A stretch of 64,000 bases of DNA, taken from assembly GCF_018336155.1 (NCBI RefSeq), contig NZ_JAGYHF010000002.1, forward strand, positions 310,001-374,000. Direction: 5' to 3'. The notes below the pieces were generated by a model. That model had not been told where the DNA came from. It was given only the letters and a program-made list of their open reading frames with translations, and made no database searches. The position numbers and the translations under genes were made by a program. Source of the stretch: Pseudomonas rustica. Lineage in GTDB: Bacteria > Pseudomonadota > Gammaproteobacteria > Pseudomonadales > Pseudomonadaceae. Below are positions 26,125 through 36,146 of the stretch, piece after piece (within the stretch, counting starts at the first letter, position 1; the number at the start of each line of letters is the position of its first letter).

Positions 26125-26801
26125 ACCTCGACCCAGCGACGCAGCAGGTTGTGATAGGTGCCGGTTAAGCGAATCAGCGAAGGGTGATCGGGCATGTCTT
26201 GAGTGAGTTCCTGGATTGCCCCGTCCATCTCGAACAGCAGCGCGCGCTGGCTGTCTTCGCGCACCAGGCTTTGCGTCCAGAAGAACGACGCATAGCGGGC
26301 GCCGCGAGTGACCGCGTTGACCTTGTGCAGGCTGGTGCCGGGGTACAACACCATGTCGCCGGCGGGCAGTTTCACTTGTTGCGTGCCGTAGGTGTCCTGG
26401 ATTTCCAGTTCGCCGCCGTCGTAATCCTCGGGCTCACTGAAAAACAGCGTCGCCGACAGATCGGTGCGCACGCGCTCGATGCTGCCCTTGGGTTGGCGCA
26501 CGGCGTTGTCGATGTGGAAATCGAAGCTGCCACCGGCCGTGTAACAGTTCACCAACGGTGGGAAGACTTTGTGCGGCAATGCGGCCGACATGAACAGCGG
26601 ATTTTTCCACAGCCGCTCGAGCATCGCCGCGCCGATTTCCTTGGCCAGCGGATGGCCTTCGGGCAGTTGCAGATTGTGCTTGGCCTTGGCGGACTGGAAG
26701 CCGGCGGTGATCTTGCCATCGGCCCAGTCAGCCTGCTGCAAAGCCTCGCGAATGCGCTGCACCTCGTCTTTCGCGAACAGTGCGGGGATGTGCAGCAGCA
26801 T
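26121..26801 (-). CDS. piuC: PKHD-type Fe(II)/2-oxoglutarate hydroxylase PiuC
   Basis: 226 residues, the usual length for PiuC/YbiX. AGGTGA lies before the ATG at 26801. The iron ligands are H96 and D98 in FHIDNAV and H159 in PGTSLHKV; R169 binds 2-oxoglutarate. The family belongs to iron-starvation operons beside TonB receptors, and its substrate is not established. It is divergent from piuA with a Fur-box-like site between them, so iron repression is likely. Confidence 0.93.
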   Translation of the reverse strand: MLLHIPALFAKDEVQRIREALQQADWADGKITAGFQSAKAKHNLQLPEGHPLAKEIGAAMLERLWKNPLFMSAALPHKVFPPLVNCYTAGGSFDFHIDNAVRQPKGSIERVRTDLSATLFFSEPEDYDGGELEIQDTYGTQQVKLPAGDMVLYPGTSLHKVNAVTRGARYASFFWTQSLVREDSQRALLFEMDGAIQELTQDMPDHPSLIRLTGTYHNLLRRWVEV

Positions 26802-26834
26802 GGCGATGTCACCTGATGGCAAAGAGGCGGCAAT

Positions 26835-26853
26835 GGTATTGATTCTTATTGTC
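26835..26853. promoter_or_regulatory. Fur-box-like operator between piuC and piuA
   Basis: On the minus strand GACAATAAGAATCAATACC agrees with the 19-bp Fur consensus at 14 positions by my count. It lies 34 bases before the piuC ATG, where it could cover that promoter, and 155 bases before piuA. Fur control of both genes is known in P. aeruginosa; here it is inferred. Confidence 0.6.
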
Positions 26854-27008
26854 TATGTAAAACCCGGGAGACGAATGAACTGGCAGAAACCGTAAGGTTA
26901 AATTGTAAAGAATGTAAATTCAGTACGAATAACAATGTTTCGCAATTGATACGAATACCTGTTTACCCTATATTCCGCCGCCTCAAATCCTTGGGGAGGG
27001 GAATAAAA

Positions 27009-29324
27009 ATGGCACGTCAACACGCACAATTACCGGTCAGTTCACCACGTCTGCTCGCCTCTGCAATCGGCGTCGCAATTACCGCCGGCTCCGCTGGCCA
27101 GATGGTGTTCGCTGCTGAGAAAACCGACAGCAAAGCGTCCGGCAATGCCATCGCTCTGGACGCCACCGCCATCACCGGCGAAGCGCAGGACTCGACGTCC
27201 TACCAGGTCGAAAAAGCCTCCTCGCCCAAGTACACCGCGCCGCTGGTCGACACGCCGCGCTCGGTCACCGTGATCCCGCAACAAGTACTCAAAGACACCG
27301 GCGCCCTGAACATGCAGGACGCGCTGCGCACCGTGCCGGGCATCACTTTCGGTGCCGGTGAAGGCGGCAACCCACAGGGCGACCGTCCGTTCATTCGTGG
27401 TTTCGACGCTCAGGGCGACACCTACCTCGACGGCGTCCGTGACACCGGTTCGCAGAGCCGCGAAATTTTCGCCGTGGAAAACATTGAAGTCAGCAAGGGC
27501 CCGAACTCCGCCATCGGCGGTCGTGGCGCAGCGGGCGGCAGCATCAACCTGGTGAGCAAGAAAGCCCACCTCGGCAACTCGTTCGACGGTGGTTTCACCT
27601 GGGGTTCCGACCAGACCCAGCGTTACACCCTCGACGGCAACTACCAGTTCAGCGACACCGCCGCCGGCCGTCTGAATCTGATGAGCCACGAAAGCAACGT
27701 CGCCGGCCGTGACAAGGTCGATTACGACCGTTGGGGTATCGCCCCGTCCCTGGCGTTTGGCCTGGGTACCGACACCCGCGTCAACCTCGATTACTACCAT
27801 CTGGAAAGCAACGACACTCCGGACTCCGGCGTGCCGTACACCATTCCGCTCGGCGGCTCGGCGGCACGCAGCAAATCCAATCCGGACAAGCCGTACTCGG
27901 GTGGCGACCACAGCAACTTCTACGGTCTGGATCGCGATTTCCGCAAGGGCCGCACCGACACCGCGACCTTCGCCATCGAACACGATTTGAGCGACTCGCT
28001 GACCATCAAGAACACCCTGCGTCACGGCACCAGCATGCAGGATTACATCCTGACCCAACCGGACGACAGCAAGGGCAACGTCAACAACGGTACGGTCTGG
28101 CGTCGTGCGAACACTCGGGTGAGCAACACCGAAACCACCACCAACCAGACTGATCTGTTCGGTAACTTCTACGTTGCTGGCTTCAAGAACAGTTTCTCTA
28201 CCGGTGTGGAATACACCCGTGAGGAGAGCCAGAAGTCCTCGTACAACGTCAACACTGACACCACGCCGCGCACCACCGCCGCGACCACTAACTGCAACCC
28301 GGGGCTGATCGGCGCAGCCAGTGGCTACAACTGCACCTCGCTGTCCAACCCGAACCCGAACGATCCGTGGAACGGCGCGATCTCGCGCAACTACGCCGGC
28401 ACTGATACCCAGTCCGATACGTACGCGCTGTATGCGTTCGACACCCTGGAGTTGTCCGAGCAGTGGCTGGTGAATATGGGCCTGCGTTACGACCACTTCG
28501 AAACCGGCTACAAGACTTACACCAACGCCGGCACCACCACTTCGAAGGGTGCTGACACCAGCGAGTTCGTCACCGGTCAGTTCGGCGTGGTTTATAAGCC
28601 AGCGGAAAACGGCAGCATCTATGCGTCTTACGCGACCTCGGCCACTCCACCGGGCAACACCCTGGGCGAAGGTCAGGAAGGCAACCCGTTGGGCGGCAGC
28701 ACTGACCGTGCCGGTAACCTGCTGAGCAGCGACATGGAGCCGGAAACCACCAAGAACTACGAAATCGGTACCAAATGGGATCTGCTCAACGATCGTCTGT
28801 CGCTGACCGCTGACATCTTCCGCACCGAGAAAGAAAACGCTCGGGTACAAGTCGACACCACTTCGTACGAAAACGCCGGCAAGACCCGCGTGCAAGGTTT
28901 CGAACTGTCGGCCAGCGGCAAGATCACCGAGAAATGGCAAGTGTTCGCCGGTTACGCGTTCATGGACAGCGAGCAAGTTGATGGCGGCCCGCTGAACCGC
29001 GCCACCGACGGCAACGAACTGCCTAACACGCCGAAAAACAGCGCCAGCCTGTGGACTACTTATCAGGTCACTCCGAAGCTGACCCTCGGTGGTGGCGCGT
29101 TCTATGTCGACGACGTTTACGGCAGCGTGGCTAATACGACCATGGTCGATTCGTATGTGCGTTACGACGCGATGGCGGCGTACAAGCTGACCAAGAACGT
29201 CGACCTGCAACTCAACGTGCAGAACCTGACCAACGAAACCTACTACGACAAAGCCTTCTCGACCCATTTCGCCAACCAGGCGGCGGGCCGTACGGCATTG
29301 TTGAGCACCAATTTCCACTTCTGA
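27009..29324 (+). CDS. piuA: TonB-dependent siderophore receptor PiuA
   Basis: 771 residues. GGAGGGG precedes the ATG at 27009; the longer frame from 26946 has no ribosome site. After the signal peptide comes a plug domain (about residues 60-190: LVDTPRSVTVIPQQVL, LNMQDALRTVPGITFGAGEGG, RPFIRGFDAQGDTYLDGVRD, VEVSKGP-like IEVSKGPNS), then a 22-strand barrel ending in NFHF, the usual outer-membrane terminal phenylalanine. It imports ferric catechol-type siderophores, using TonB energy; PiuA is also a known entry route for siderophore-cephalosporins. It is followed by a REPIN and a terminator, then piuB. Confidence 0.94.
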   Translation: MARQHAQLPVSSPRLLASAIGVAITAGSAGQMVFAAEKTDSKASGNAIALDATAITGEAQDSTSYQVEKASSPKYTAPLVDTPRSVTVIPQQVLKDTGALNMQDALRTVPGITFGAGEGGNPQGDRPFIRGFDAQGDTYLDGVRDTGSQSREIFAVENIEVSKGPNSAIGGRGAAGGSINLVSKKAHLGNSFDGGFTWGSDQTQRYTLDGNYQFSDTAAGRLNLMSHESNVAGRDKVDYDRWGIAPSLAFGLGTDTRVNLDYYHLESNDTPDSGVPYTIPLGGSAARSKSNPDKPYSGGDHSNFYGLDRDFRKGRTDTATFAIEHDLSDSLTIKNTLRHGTSMQDYILTQPDDSKGNVNNGTVWRRANTRVSNTETTTNQTDLFGNFYVAGFKNSFSTGVEYTREESQKSSYNVNTDTTPRTTAATTNCNPGLIGAASGYNCTSLSNPNPNDPWNGAISRNYAGTDTQSDTYALYAFDTLELSEQWLVNMGLRYDHFETGYKTYTNAGTTTSKGADTSEFVTGQFGVVYKPAENGSIYASYATSATPPGNTLGEGQEGNPLGGSTDRAGNLLSSDMEPETTKNYEIGTKWDLLNDRLSLTADIFRTEKENARVQVDTTSYENAGKTRVQGFELSASGKITEKWQVFAGYAFMDSEQVDGGPLNRATDGNELPNTPKNSASLWTTYQVTPKLTLGGGAFYVDDVYGSVANTTMVDSYVRYDAMAAYKLTKNVDLQLNVQNLTNETYYDKAFSTHFANQAAGRTALLSTNFHF

Positions 29325-29337
29325 TTGATGCTGTAAA

Positions 29338-29426
29338 TGTGGGAGCGGGCTTGCTCGCGAAAGCGGTGTGTCAGAGAAATAGATATCGACTGACACGATG
29401 CATTCGGGAGCAAGCCCCCTCCCACA
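29338..29426. repeat. REPIN, family 1
   Basis: TGTGGGAGCGGGCTTGCTCG and the inverse GGAGCAAGCCCCCTCCCACA, between piuA and its terminator. Confidence 0.85.
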
Positions 29427-29447
29427 AGGAATGCGCCGTAAGGCTTG

Positions 29448-29477
29448 GCCCCGTTCATTCAATTGAACGGGGCTTTT
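29448..29477 (+). terminator. Terminator between piuA and piuB
   Basis: GCCCCGTTCA and TGAACGGGGC form a 10-bp stem with a 6-base loop, then TTTT. It separates piuA from the following reductase gene. Confidence 0.85.
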
Positions 29478-29528
29478 CTGCGTAATAAAGAACGCTTCTC
29501 GATAACCCACGGCATAATGCGCGCCGTG

Positions 29529-32087
29529 ATGACAATTTCCGAACGGACGGCGAGTGACGTGTTGAAGAAAACCCTGTTCCAGTTGCACTGGTTTTTTGGC
29601 ATCACCGCAGGCCTGGTGCTGGCGTTGATGGGCATCACCGGCGCGACTTATTCGTTTCAGGACGAAATCCTGCGGGCGATCAATCCCTCCGTCCTGCAAG
29701 TGGAAAAACAAGTCGCCGGCGTCTTGCCACCGGTCGAACTGGTCGAGCGCATCGAAGCCGCGTCCGGCAAAAAAGTCTCGATGCTCTCGGTCGAGACCGA
29801 CAGCGGCAGCGCAGCGAAAGTGTTTTTCACCCCGCCCAAGGGTGAACGTCGCGGCGAGATGCGCTACTTCGATCCGTACACCGGCGAGTTCATGGGCGAT
29901 GCCGTCGGCCAGGATTTCTTCGGCCTGATGCTGCAGTTGCACCGCTTCCTCGCGATGGGCGATACCGGCCGCAACATCACCGGCGCCTGCACGCTGATCC
30001 TGCTGTTTTTCTGCCTCTCCGGTCTATACCTGCGCTGGCCGCGTCAGTGGAACAGCTGGCGTGTATGGTTGACCCTCGACTGGAAGAAAAAGGGCCGCGC
30101 CTTCAATTGGGATCTGCACTCGGTGGCGGGTACATGGTGCCTGTTGGTCTATTTGCTGCTGGCGCTGACCGGGTTGTCTTGGTCGTACGAGTGGTACAAC
30201 AAAGGCCTGACCAAACTGCTTTCCGATGCGCCGCAAAACGAACGCGTGCGCGGTGGTCGTGGCCCGGCACCGGAGGGCCCGGCGCCGACTGCCGACTACG
30301 CAGCGATGTGGAGCAGCATCTACAGCGCCGCCGGCCCTGGCCTGTCTGCCTACAACATTCGTATGCCGCCCGTGGCCGGCCAACCGGCGACCGTGTTTTA
30401 TCTGCTGGAAAACTCGCCGCATGAGCGCGCGCTCAACCAGATCACTCTCGACCCGGCCACCGGCATCGTCAAACGCGTCGACCGCTACGCCGACAAGAGC
30501 TTCAAGGCGCAACTGCTGACCAGCATTTATGCACTGCACGTCGGCAGCTATTTCGGTCTGATCGGGCGGATCATCGTCACCCTCGCGGCGGTATGCATGC
30601 CGCTGTTTTTCATCACTGGATGGCTGCTGTACCTCGATCGTCGGCGCAAGAAAAAGCAGATCAAGGACGCGCGCAAAGGTCTCGAGCAACCGGCCGGCGA
30701 TGCGTCGGCGTGGCTGATCGGTTTTGCCAGTCAAAGCGGTTTCGCCGAGCAACTGGCGTGGCAAACCGCCGGGCAATTGCAAGCCGCCGGATTGCCGGTG
30801 AGGGTGCAGCCGCTGGCGAATGTCAGCGAGCAGGATCTGCGTGAATCGAACAACGCGCTGTTCGTCGTCAGCACGTTCGGCGACGGCGAAGCACCGGACA
30901 GCGCCCGTGGTTTCGAGCGCAAAGTGCTGGGCAAAGCTTCGACACTGGAAAGCCTGAACTACGCGGTACTCGGTCTCGGCGATCGTCAGTACCAACACTT
31001 CTGCGGCTTTGCCAAACGTCTGCATCAGTGGCTCGGCGAGCACGGCGGCAAGACACTGTTTGCGCCGGTGGAAGTCGACAGCGGCGATCCTTATGCGCTG
31101 CGTCACTGGCAGACGCAACTTGGTCTGCTCACTGGACAAGCGCCGGTCGATACCTGGCAAGCACCGAGCTACGACAACTGGACGCTGACCCGCCGCGAAC
31201 TGATGAACCCGGACAGCAGCGGTTCGCCGGTTTATCTGTTGGGCCTGAGCGCACCGAACACCAGCAGTTGGCTGGCTGGTGATCTGGTCGAAGTGCTGCC
31301 GCGCAACTGCCCGTGGGTCATCGAACATTTCCTCGACGGCCTCGGTATTCGTGGCGAGACCATGGTGAAAATCAACGGCCTCGACGAGCCGCTGGAAGTC
31401 GCACTGGCTTCGCGTCAATTGCCGGAGCATCGCGCGCATCTGATCGGTTTGCATGCGCAGTCGCTGGTCGATGCGATGGTGCCGCTGGCCATGCGCGAAT
31501 ACTCGATCGCCTCGATTGCCGCCGACGGTGTGCTGGAGCTGATCGTGCGTCAGGAACAACACGCCGATGGCACGCTGGGCATTGGTTCTGGCTGGTTGAC
31601 CGAGCATGCGCCGGTCGGTGGCAGCATCAGCCTGCGCGTGCGTCGCAACAGCGGATTCCACCTGCCGAACGAGCCGGTGCCGATGATTCTACTGGGCAAC
31701 GGCACCGGTCTGGCTGGCCTGCGCAGCTTGCTCAAAGCACGGATTGCCGACGGTCAGCAGCGCCAGTGGTTGCTGTTTGGCGAGCGTAATCGTGAACACG
31801 ATTTCCTCTGTCGTGCGGAGCTGGAAGAGTGGTTGATCAATGGCGATCTGGAACGGCTGGATCTGGCGTTTTCGCGGGATCAGGCGGAGAAGGTTTATGT
31901 GCAGGATCGCTTGCGTGAGTCGGCGGGTGAATTGAAGAAGTGGCTGGCGGATGGGGCTGTCATCTACATCTGCGGCAGCCTTCAGGGCATGGCCACAGGC
32001 GTGGATCAGGTACTCAAGGACATTCTCGGCAGCGCTGAAGTCGAGCGCCTGATCGAACAGGGCCGCTACCGGCGCGACGTTTATTAA
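29529..32087 (+). CDS. piuB: PepSY-membrane/flavodoxin/FAD-NAD reductase fusion PiuB
   Basis: About 852 residues. First come four membrane helices with PepSY-type loops ([36 protein letters not shown]). Next is a flavodoxin-like domain ([47 protein letters not shown]), then a CysJ-type FAD/NADPH module ([32 protein letters not shown]). It probably passes electrons from NADPH across the inner membrane to reduce siderophore iron, in partnership with PiuA. The start is uncertain: ATG at 29517 or 29529 lack good ribosome sites, and GTG at 29559 or TTG at 29562 would give the familiar opening [10 protein letters not shown]. Confidence 0.88.
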   Translation: MTISERTASDVLKKTLFQLHWFFGITAGLVLALMGITGATYSFQDEILRAINPSVLQVEKQVAGVLPPVELVERIEAASGKKVSMLSVETDSGSAAKVFFTPPKGERRGEMRYFDPYTGEFMGDAVGQDFFGLMLQLHRFLAMGDTGRNITGACTLILLFFCLSGLYLRWPRQWNSWRVWLTLDWKKKGRAFNWDLHSVAGTWCLLVYLLLALTGLSWSYEWYNKGLTKLLSDAPQNERVRGGRGPAPEGPAPTADYAAMWSSIYSAAGPGLSAYNIRMPPVAGQPATVFYLLENSPHERALNQITLDPATGIVKRVDRYADKSFKAQLLTSIYALHVGSYFGLIGRIIVTLAAVCMPLFFITGWLLYLDRRRKKKQIKDARKGLEQPAGDASAWLIGFASQSGFAEQLAWQTAGQLQAAGLPVRVQPLANVSEQDLRESNNALFVVSTFGDGEAPDSARGFERKVLGKASTLESLNYAVLGLGDRQYQHFCGFAKRLHQWLGEHGGKTLFAPVEVDSGDPYALRHWQTQLGLLTGQAPVDTWQAPSYDNWTLTRRELMNPDSSGSPVYLLGLSAPNTSSWLAGDLVEVLPRNCPWVIEHFLDGLGIRGETMVKINGLDEPLEVALASRQLPEHRAHLIGLHAQSLVDAMVPLAMREYSIASIAADGVLELIVRQEQHADGTLGIGSGWLTEHAPVGGSISLRVRRNSGFHLPNEPVPMILLGNGTGLAGLRSLLKARIADGQQRQWLLFGERNREHDFLCRAELEEWLINGDLERLDLAFSRDQAEKVYVQDRLRESAGELKKWLADGAVIYICGSLQGMATGVDQVLKDILGSAEVERLIEQGRYRRDVY

Positions 32088-32091
32088 GAGC

Positions 32092-32267
32092 CCCTCACCC
32101 TAACCCTCTCCCAGAGGGAGAGGGGACTGATTGGGGGATGCTTGAGAAGTACGCCGACCTGAACGCGCTACATCGAATCCATAATCGACTCGATCTTTCA
32201 GGTCGATGTATGACGCAACACAACTCGGTCGGCCCCCTCTCCCTCTGGGAGAGGGCTGGGGTGAGGG
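32092..32267. repeat. Inverted-end intergenic repeat, copy 3 (CCCTCACCC element)
   Basis: Both ends are intact (CCCTCACCCTAACCCTCTCC and GGGAGAGGGCTGGGGTGAGG). The centre differs from copies 1 and 2, holding ATCGACT-CGAT and CATCGA/TCGATG dyads, but keeps ACGCCGAC and GTCGGC. It lacks the second module. It lies between the convergent piuB and phosphatase genes. Confidence 0.75.
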
Positions 32268-32281
32268 TAAGCGCTTGATCT

Positions 32282-33823
32282 TCAAACCGGCTGCAACTTT
32301 TGCTCGAAAACCGCCACCCCATCCAGATCCCGCAACACCACACTCATCTCCCCGCTCTGCCCTTCAATATTCACCTCACCAAAAAACTGAAACCCGGCAA
32401 ACGGCGAGGTGTTCTGCACCGCCGGGGCCTTCTCGAACACCACCTGTGGCCCAAAGGTTTTATCCAGCGGATTCGGCCCGAAACTCCCGGCATTCAACGG
32501 CCCCGCGACAAATTCCCAGAACGGCTCGAAATCCTGAAACGCCGCCCGATCCGGGTGATAGTGATGCGCCGCGCAGTAATGCACGTCCGCCGTCAGGAAG
32601 ACGAAGTTGCGCACCTGCTGCGCGCGCAGGAATCCGAGCAATTCGGCGATTTCCAGTTCACGCCCCTGCGCCGGGCCCGGGTCGCCGTTAGCCACCGCTT
32701 CCCAGCGCCCAACACCCGGACTGACTTCACCGTCCGGCACGCCAAGCCCGATCGGCATGTCCGCAGCAATGACTTTCCACTGTGCCTTCGACGCCTTCAA
32801 TTCACGCTTGAGCCAGTCCAGTTGTTCACGCCCGAGAAACGGTTTTTCCGCGCCCAGATTGTCGTCATTCGCCTCGCGATAACTGCGCATATCCAGCACA
32901 AACACATCAAGCATCGGCCCGTAACTGAGTTTGCGATAAATCCGTCCGCCACCGTCGGCGGTCTGCAAACGCATCGGCGCATTTTCCAGCCACGCCTGCC
33001 GCGCGCGCCCCACCAAGGTGTGGATATCTTTTTCCTGATAACGCTCATCCAGTTGCTTGCCCGGCGACCAGTTGTTGACCACTTCATGGTCGTCCCACTG
33101 CCAGATCTGCGGCACTTCGGCGTTGAAGCGGCGGATGTTTTCGTCCATCAGGTTGTAGCGATAGTTGCCGCGATAATCGTCAAGGGTTTGCGCGACTTTG
33201 CTCTTGGCTTCGGTGGTGAGGTTGCGCCAGATGCGCCCGCCTTCGGTGGTGAGTTGCGCGGGCACCGGGCCGTCGGCGTAGATGGTGTCGCCGCTGTGGA
33301 TAAAGAAGTCCGGCAGGCGCAGGCGCATGGCTTCGTAGATGCGCATGCCGCCGATGTCCGGGTTGATGCCGAAGCCCTGGCCGACAGTGTCGCCGCTCCA
33401 GACAAAACGGATATCGCGTCTGGCCGTCGGCACGCTGCGTAAATGGCCGAACCACGGTTCGCTGGCGACGCCGGTCTGGGCGTCTTCGAAATACACGCGA
33501 TAGAAAATCGCCTGATTGGCGGGCAGCCCGGTGAGCTCGACGCGGGCGGTGAAATCAGTACGCGCGTCGGCCAGTGGCGAGATGAATTTACGCGGGTTGC
33601 CGAACAGGCTGCGGGTGTCCCACTCGACCACCATGCGCGCGGGGCGATCGCTGCGACTCCAGATCATCGCGCGATCGCCGAGCAGGTCACCGGACTGCAC
33701 GCCATCGGTCAACTGCGGACGATCCTTGACCGAAGCAATCACCGCCGGCGCCAGCCCCGGCAGCAACAGCCCGGCGCCGATCCCCTGCATGACACGCCGG
33801 CGACCGAGATTGAAATCGCTCAT
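32282..33823 (-). CDS. phoD: Tat-exported PhoD-like alkaline phosphatase
   Basis: 513 residues. The ATG at 33823, with AGGGAGAA upstream, gives MSDFNLGRRRVMQGIGAGLL, a twin-arginine signal. A PhoD N-terminal domain (VQSGDLLGDRAMIWSRSD, VEWDT) is followed by the metallophosphatase core: WSGDT, IHSGDTIYADGP, WDDHEVVNNW, VIAADMPIGLGVPDG and LTADVHYCAAHHYHPD. These supply the metal ligands of a phosphodiesterase/phosphatase that scavenges phosphate in the periplasm. It stands alone; its leader has been copied twice more upstream (33821-34420). Confidence 0.9.
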   Translation of the reverse strand: MSDFNLGRRRVMQGIGAGLLLPGLAPAVIASVKDRPQLTDGVQSGDLLGDRAMIWSRSDRPARMVVEWDTRSLFGNPRKFISPLADARTDFTARVELTGLPANQAIFYRVYFEDAQTGVASEPWFGHLRSVPTARRDIRFVWSGDTVGQGFGINPDIGGMRIYEAMRLRLPDFFIHSGDTIYADGPVPAQLTTEGGRIWRNLTTEAKSKVAQTLDDYRGNYRYNLMDENIRRFNAEVPQIWQWDDHEVVNNWSPGKQLDERYQEKDIHTLVGRARQAWLENAPMRLQTADGGGRIYRKLSYGPMLDVFVLDMRSYREANDDNLGAEKPFLGREQLDWLKRELKASKAQWKVIAADMPIGLGVPDGEVSPGVGRWEAVANGDPGPAQGRELEIAELLGFLRAQQVRNFVFLTADVHYCAAHHYHPDRAAFQDFEPFWEFVAGPLNAGSFGPNPLDKTFGPQVVFEKAPAVQNTSPFAGFQFFGEVNIEGQSGEMSVVLRDLDGVAVFEQKLQPV

Positions 33824-34420
33824 GGGGTTCTCCCTGGAAAAAGGGAAACTTAAGCACGCCCACATGAAACAGACATGACACCCGCCCTTGTAGGAGCCGA
33901 GCTTGCTCGCGAAGAGGCCATGTCAGTCGACATCTTCGGTGAATGCCAGACCGCTTTCGCGAGCAAGCTCAGCTCCTACAGAGGTTTTGTGGTGTCAGTC
34001 AGGCCTTGGCGTTGAACTCGCTCATGCCATTCTCCCTGAGAAAAGGAAAACTTGAGCACGCCCACATGACCCGAAAATGACACCTGCTTTTGTAGGAGCC
34101 GAGCTTGCTCGCGAAGGGGCCATGTCAGTCAACATCATCGTTGAATGCGATACCGCTTTCGCGAGCAAGCTCAGCTCCTACAGAGGTTTTGTGGTGTCAG
34201 TCAGGCCCTGGCATGAACTCGCTCATGCCGTTCTCCCTGAAAAAAGGAAAACTTGAGCACGCCCACATGACCCGAAAATGACACCTGCTTTTGTAGGAGC
34301 CGAGCTTGCTCGCGAAGAGGCCATGTCAGTCGACATCTTCGGTGAATGCCAGACCGCTTTCGCGAGCAAGCTCAGCTCCTACAAAGGTTTCGCGGTGTTA
34401 GTTAAGCCTTGGCAGGTTCG
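33821..34420 (-). repeat. Three-copy tandem repeat of the fruA-phoD intergenic region
   Basis: Units of 201-202 bases begin at 33821, 34023 and 34224. Each holds, read on the minus strand, the last codons of fruA (AAGGC-stop), a family-1-variant REPIN (TGTAGGAGCCGAGCTTGCTC; inner copies at 33888-33981, 34090-34183 and 34291-34384), and the phoD leader with AGGGAGAA and ATGAGCGA. At the two inner junctions the phoD start is joined to fruA-derived or nearby sequence, giving micro-ORFs MSEFNAKA (33999-34025) and MSEFMPGPD (34197-34226). The REPIN is expected in Pseudomonas; the tandem triplication is the unusual part. Confidence 0.88.
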
Positions 34421-36135
34421 AGGGCCAGTTCGACGGCTTCGGGGCGTTTGACTGTGGCGTAGACGACAGCGGTCAACAAACTACCGGCGACAATCGCCAG
34501 CAGATACAACAGCGCATGGTTGATCGCATTCGGGATCGCCAACACAAACAAGCCACCGTGCGGCGCCATCAACTTGCAGCCGAAATACATCGACAACGCA
34601 CCGGTCAACGCACCACCGGCAATGCTCGCCGGGATCACTCGCAACGGGTCTTTCGCGGCAAACGGAATCGCCCCTTCAGAGATAAAGCACAACCCCAATA
34701 CCAGCGCCGCTTTACCCGCCTCGCGTTCGGTCTGAGCAAACTTGCGCCGCGCAATAAACGTGGCGATTCCGAGCCCGATCGGTGGCACCATCCCCGCTGC
34801 CATCGTTGCCGCCATCGGTGCATAACTCTGCGACGCCAGCAGCCCCACCGAGAACGCGTACGCGGCTTTGTTGATCGGCCCGCCGAGGTCGACGCACATC
34901 ATGCCGCCAAGCACCACGCCGAGCAGGATCGCGTTGGTGGTGCCCATGCTGTCGAGAAAACTCGTCAGCGCCAACAGCATCCCGGCGACCGGTTTGCCGA
35001 CCACGTAAATCATCACCAGCCCGGTAAACAAACTAGCGAACAACGGAATGATCAGAATCGGTTTCAGCGCTTCAAGACTCTGCGGCAACGCGACATAACG
35101 GCTGATCGCCTTCGCCGCATAACCGGCGATAAAACCGGCGACGATGCCACCGATAAACCCGGCGCCCAACGTACTCGCGAGCAAGCCGCCAATCATCCCC
35201 GGCGCCAGGCCCGGACGGTCAGCAATCGAATAAGCGATGTAACCCGCCAGCAGCGGCACCATCAGTTTGAACGCGGTCTCGCCACCGATCTGCATCAGCG
35301 CAGCCGCCAGCGTGCCCTCTTCCTTGAACGCGGTGATGCCGAACACGAACGACAGCGCGATCATCAAACCGCCGGCCACGACCATCGGCAGCATGAACGA
35401 CACGCCGGTCAGCAGGTGTTTATAGACGCCGGTTTTCTCTTGCCTGGCCGGTGCTTTGCCGTCACTCGCCGCGCTTTCCACAGCCCCTTCGGCCAAGGCT
35501 TTTTTCAGCGTGGCTTCGGACTGCTTCAACGCGATGCCAGTGCCGCAACGATAGATTTTCTTACCAGCGAAACGCTCGGTGGCGACTTCGATGTCCGCCG
35601 CCAGCAACACCACGTCTGCCTCAGCAATCGCCGCTGCGCTCAACGGGGTTTTTGCGCCCACTGAGCCTTGGGTTTCGACTTGCAGCTCATAGCCCAAACG
35701 CTTGGCAGTTTGCTGCAACGCTTCGGCGGCCATAAAGGTATGGGCGACACCAGTCGGGCACGCGGTGATGGCGACGATGCGTGGCACACGCGACGCATCA
35801 GCAACCGGTTCAGCCGCGCTGGCAACGTAGACTGATGCCTCTTCAGCACCACGACGCAGCACCGCTTCGACATCCTGTAGCGCCTGTGCCGGAGCAATCT
35901 GGAAAACCCGCTTGCCGACAAAACGCGTCATGTCGACCGCCCCCGTGGCGACCAACAAAACCCACTCCGCCGCGGCAATCGTCGCCGCCGACAATTCGCG
36001 TTCCGGATGCGCCGCGTCGACCACTTCAACGCTGGTGCTCCAGCCCTGACGCTGCGCCGCCGCATCGAGCAATCGCGCGCAGAGCACACTGGTGACCATG
36101 CCGTTCGGGCAAGCCGTAACAATGGCTAATTTCAT
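34402..36135 (-). CDS. fruA: Fructose PTS transporter, EIIB'-EIIB-EIIC
   Basis: 577 residues. The N-terminal IIB-like domain has C9 in TACPNGMVTS, and the second IIB domain has the phosphocysteine C126 in TACPTGVAHTF. From about residue 225 the IIC domain has eight to ten membrane segments (GVSFMLPMVVAGGLMIALSF, GFIGGIVAGFIAGYAAK, MCVDLGGPINKAAYAF). It imports fructose as fructose 1-phosphate using phosphate from FruB. AAGAGGG lies before the ATG, and the gene follows fruK by 11 bases. Last gene of the fruBKA operon. Confidence 0.96.
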   Translation of the reverse strand: MKLAIVTACPNGMVTSVLCARLLDAAAQRQGWSTSVEVVDAAHPERELSAATIAAAEWVLLVATGAVDMTRFVGKRVFQIAPAQALQDVEAVLRRGAEEASVYVASAAEPVADASRVPRIVAITACPTGVAHTFMAAEALQQTAKRLGYELQVETQGSVGAKTPLSAAAIAEADVVLLAADIEVATERFAGKKIYRCGTGIALKQSEATLKKALAEGAVESAASDGKAPARQEKTGVYKHLLTGVSFMLPMVVAGGLMIALSFVFGITAFKEEGTLAAALMQIGGETAFKLMVPLLAGYIAYSIADRPGLAPGMIGGLLASTLGAGFIGGIVAGFIAGYAAKAISRYVALPQSLEALKPILIIPLFASLFTGLVMIYVVGKPVAGMLLALTSFLDSMGTTNAILLGVVLGGMMCVDLGGPINKAAYAFSVGLLASQSYAPMAATMAAGMVPPIGLGIATFIARRKFAQTEREAGKAALVLGLCFISEGAIPFAAKDPLRVIPASIAGGALTGALSMYFGCKLMAPHGGLFVLAIPNAINHALLYLLAIVAGSLLTAVVYATVKRPEAVELALEPAKA

Positions 36136-36146
36136 GACAAACCCTC

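Noticed and set aside
27042..29942. Minus-strand 966-codon frame opposite piuA and piuB
   Set aside because: It spans two real genes, a REPIN and a terminator on the other strand; codon pattern is the mirror of the true frames.
33821..34420. Possible CRISPR array from regularly spaced similar units
   Set aside because: Units of 201 bases are similar over their full length, with no unique spacers and no cas genes; the copies derive from the flanking fruA and phoD ends.
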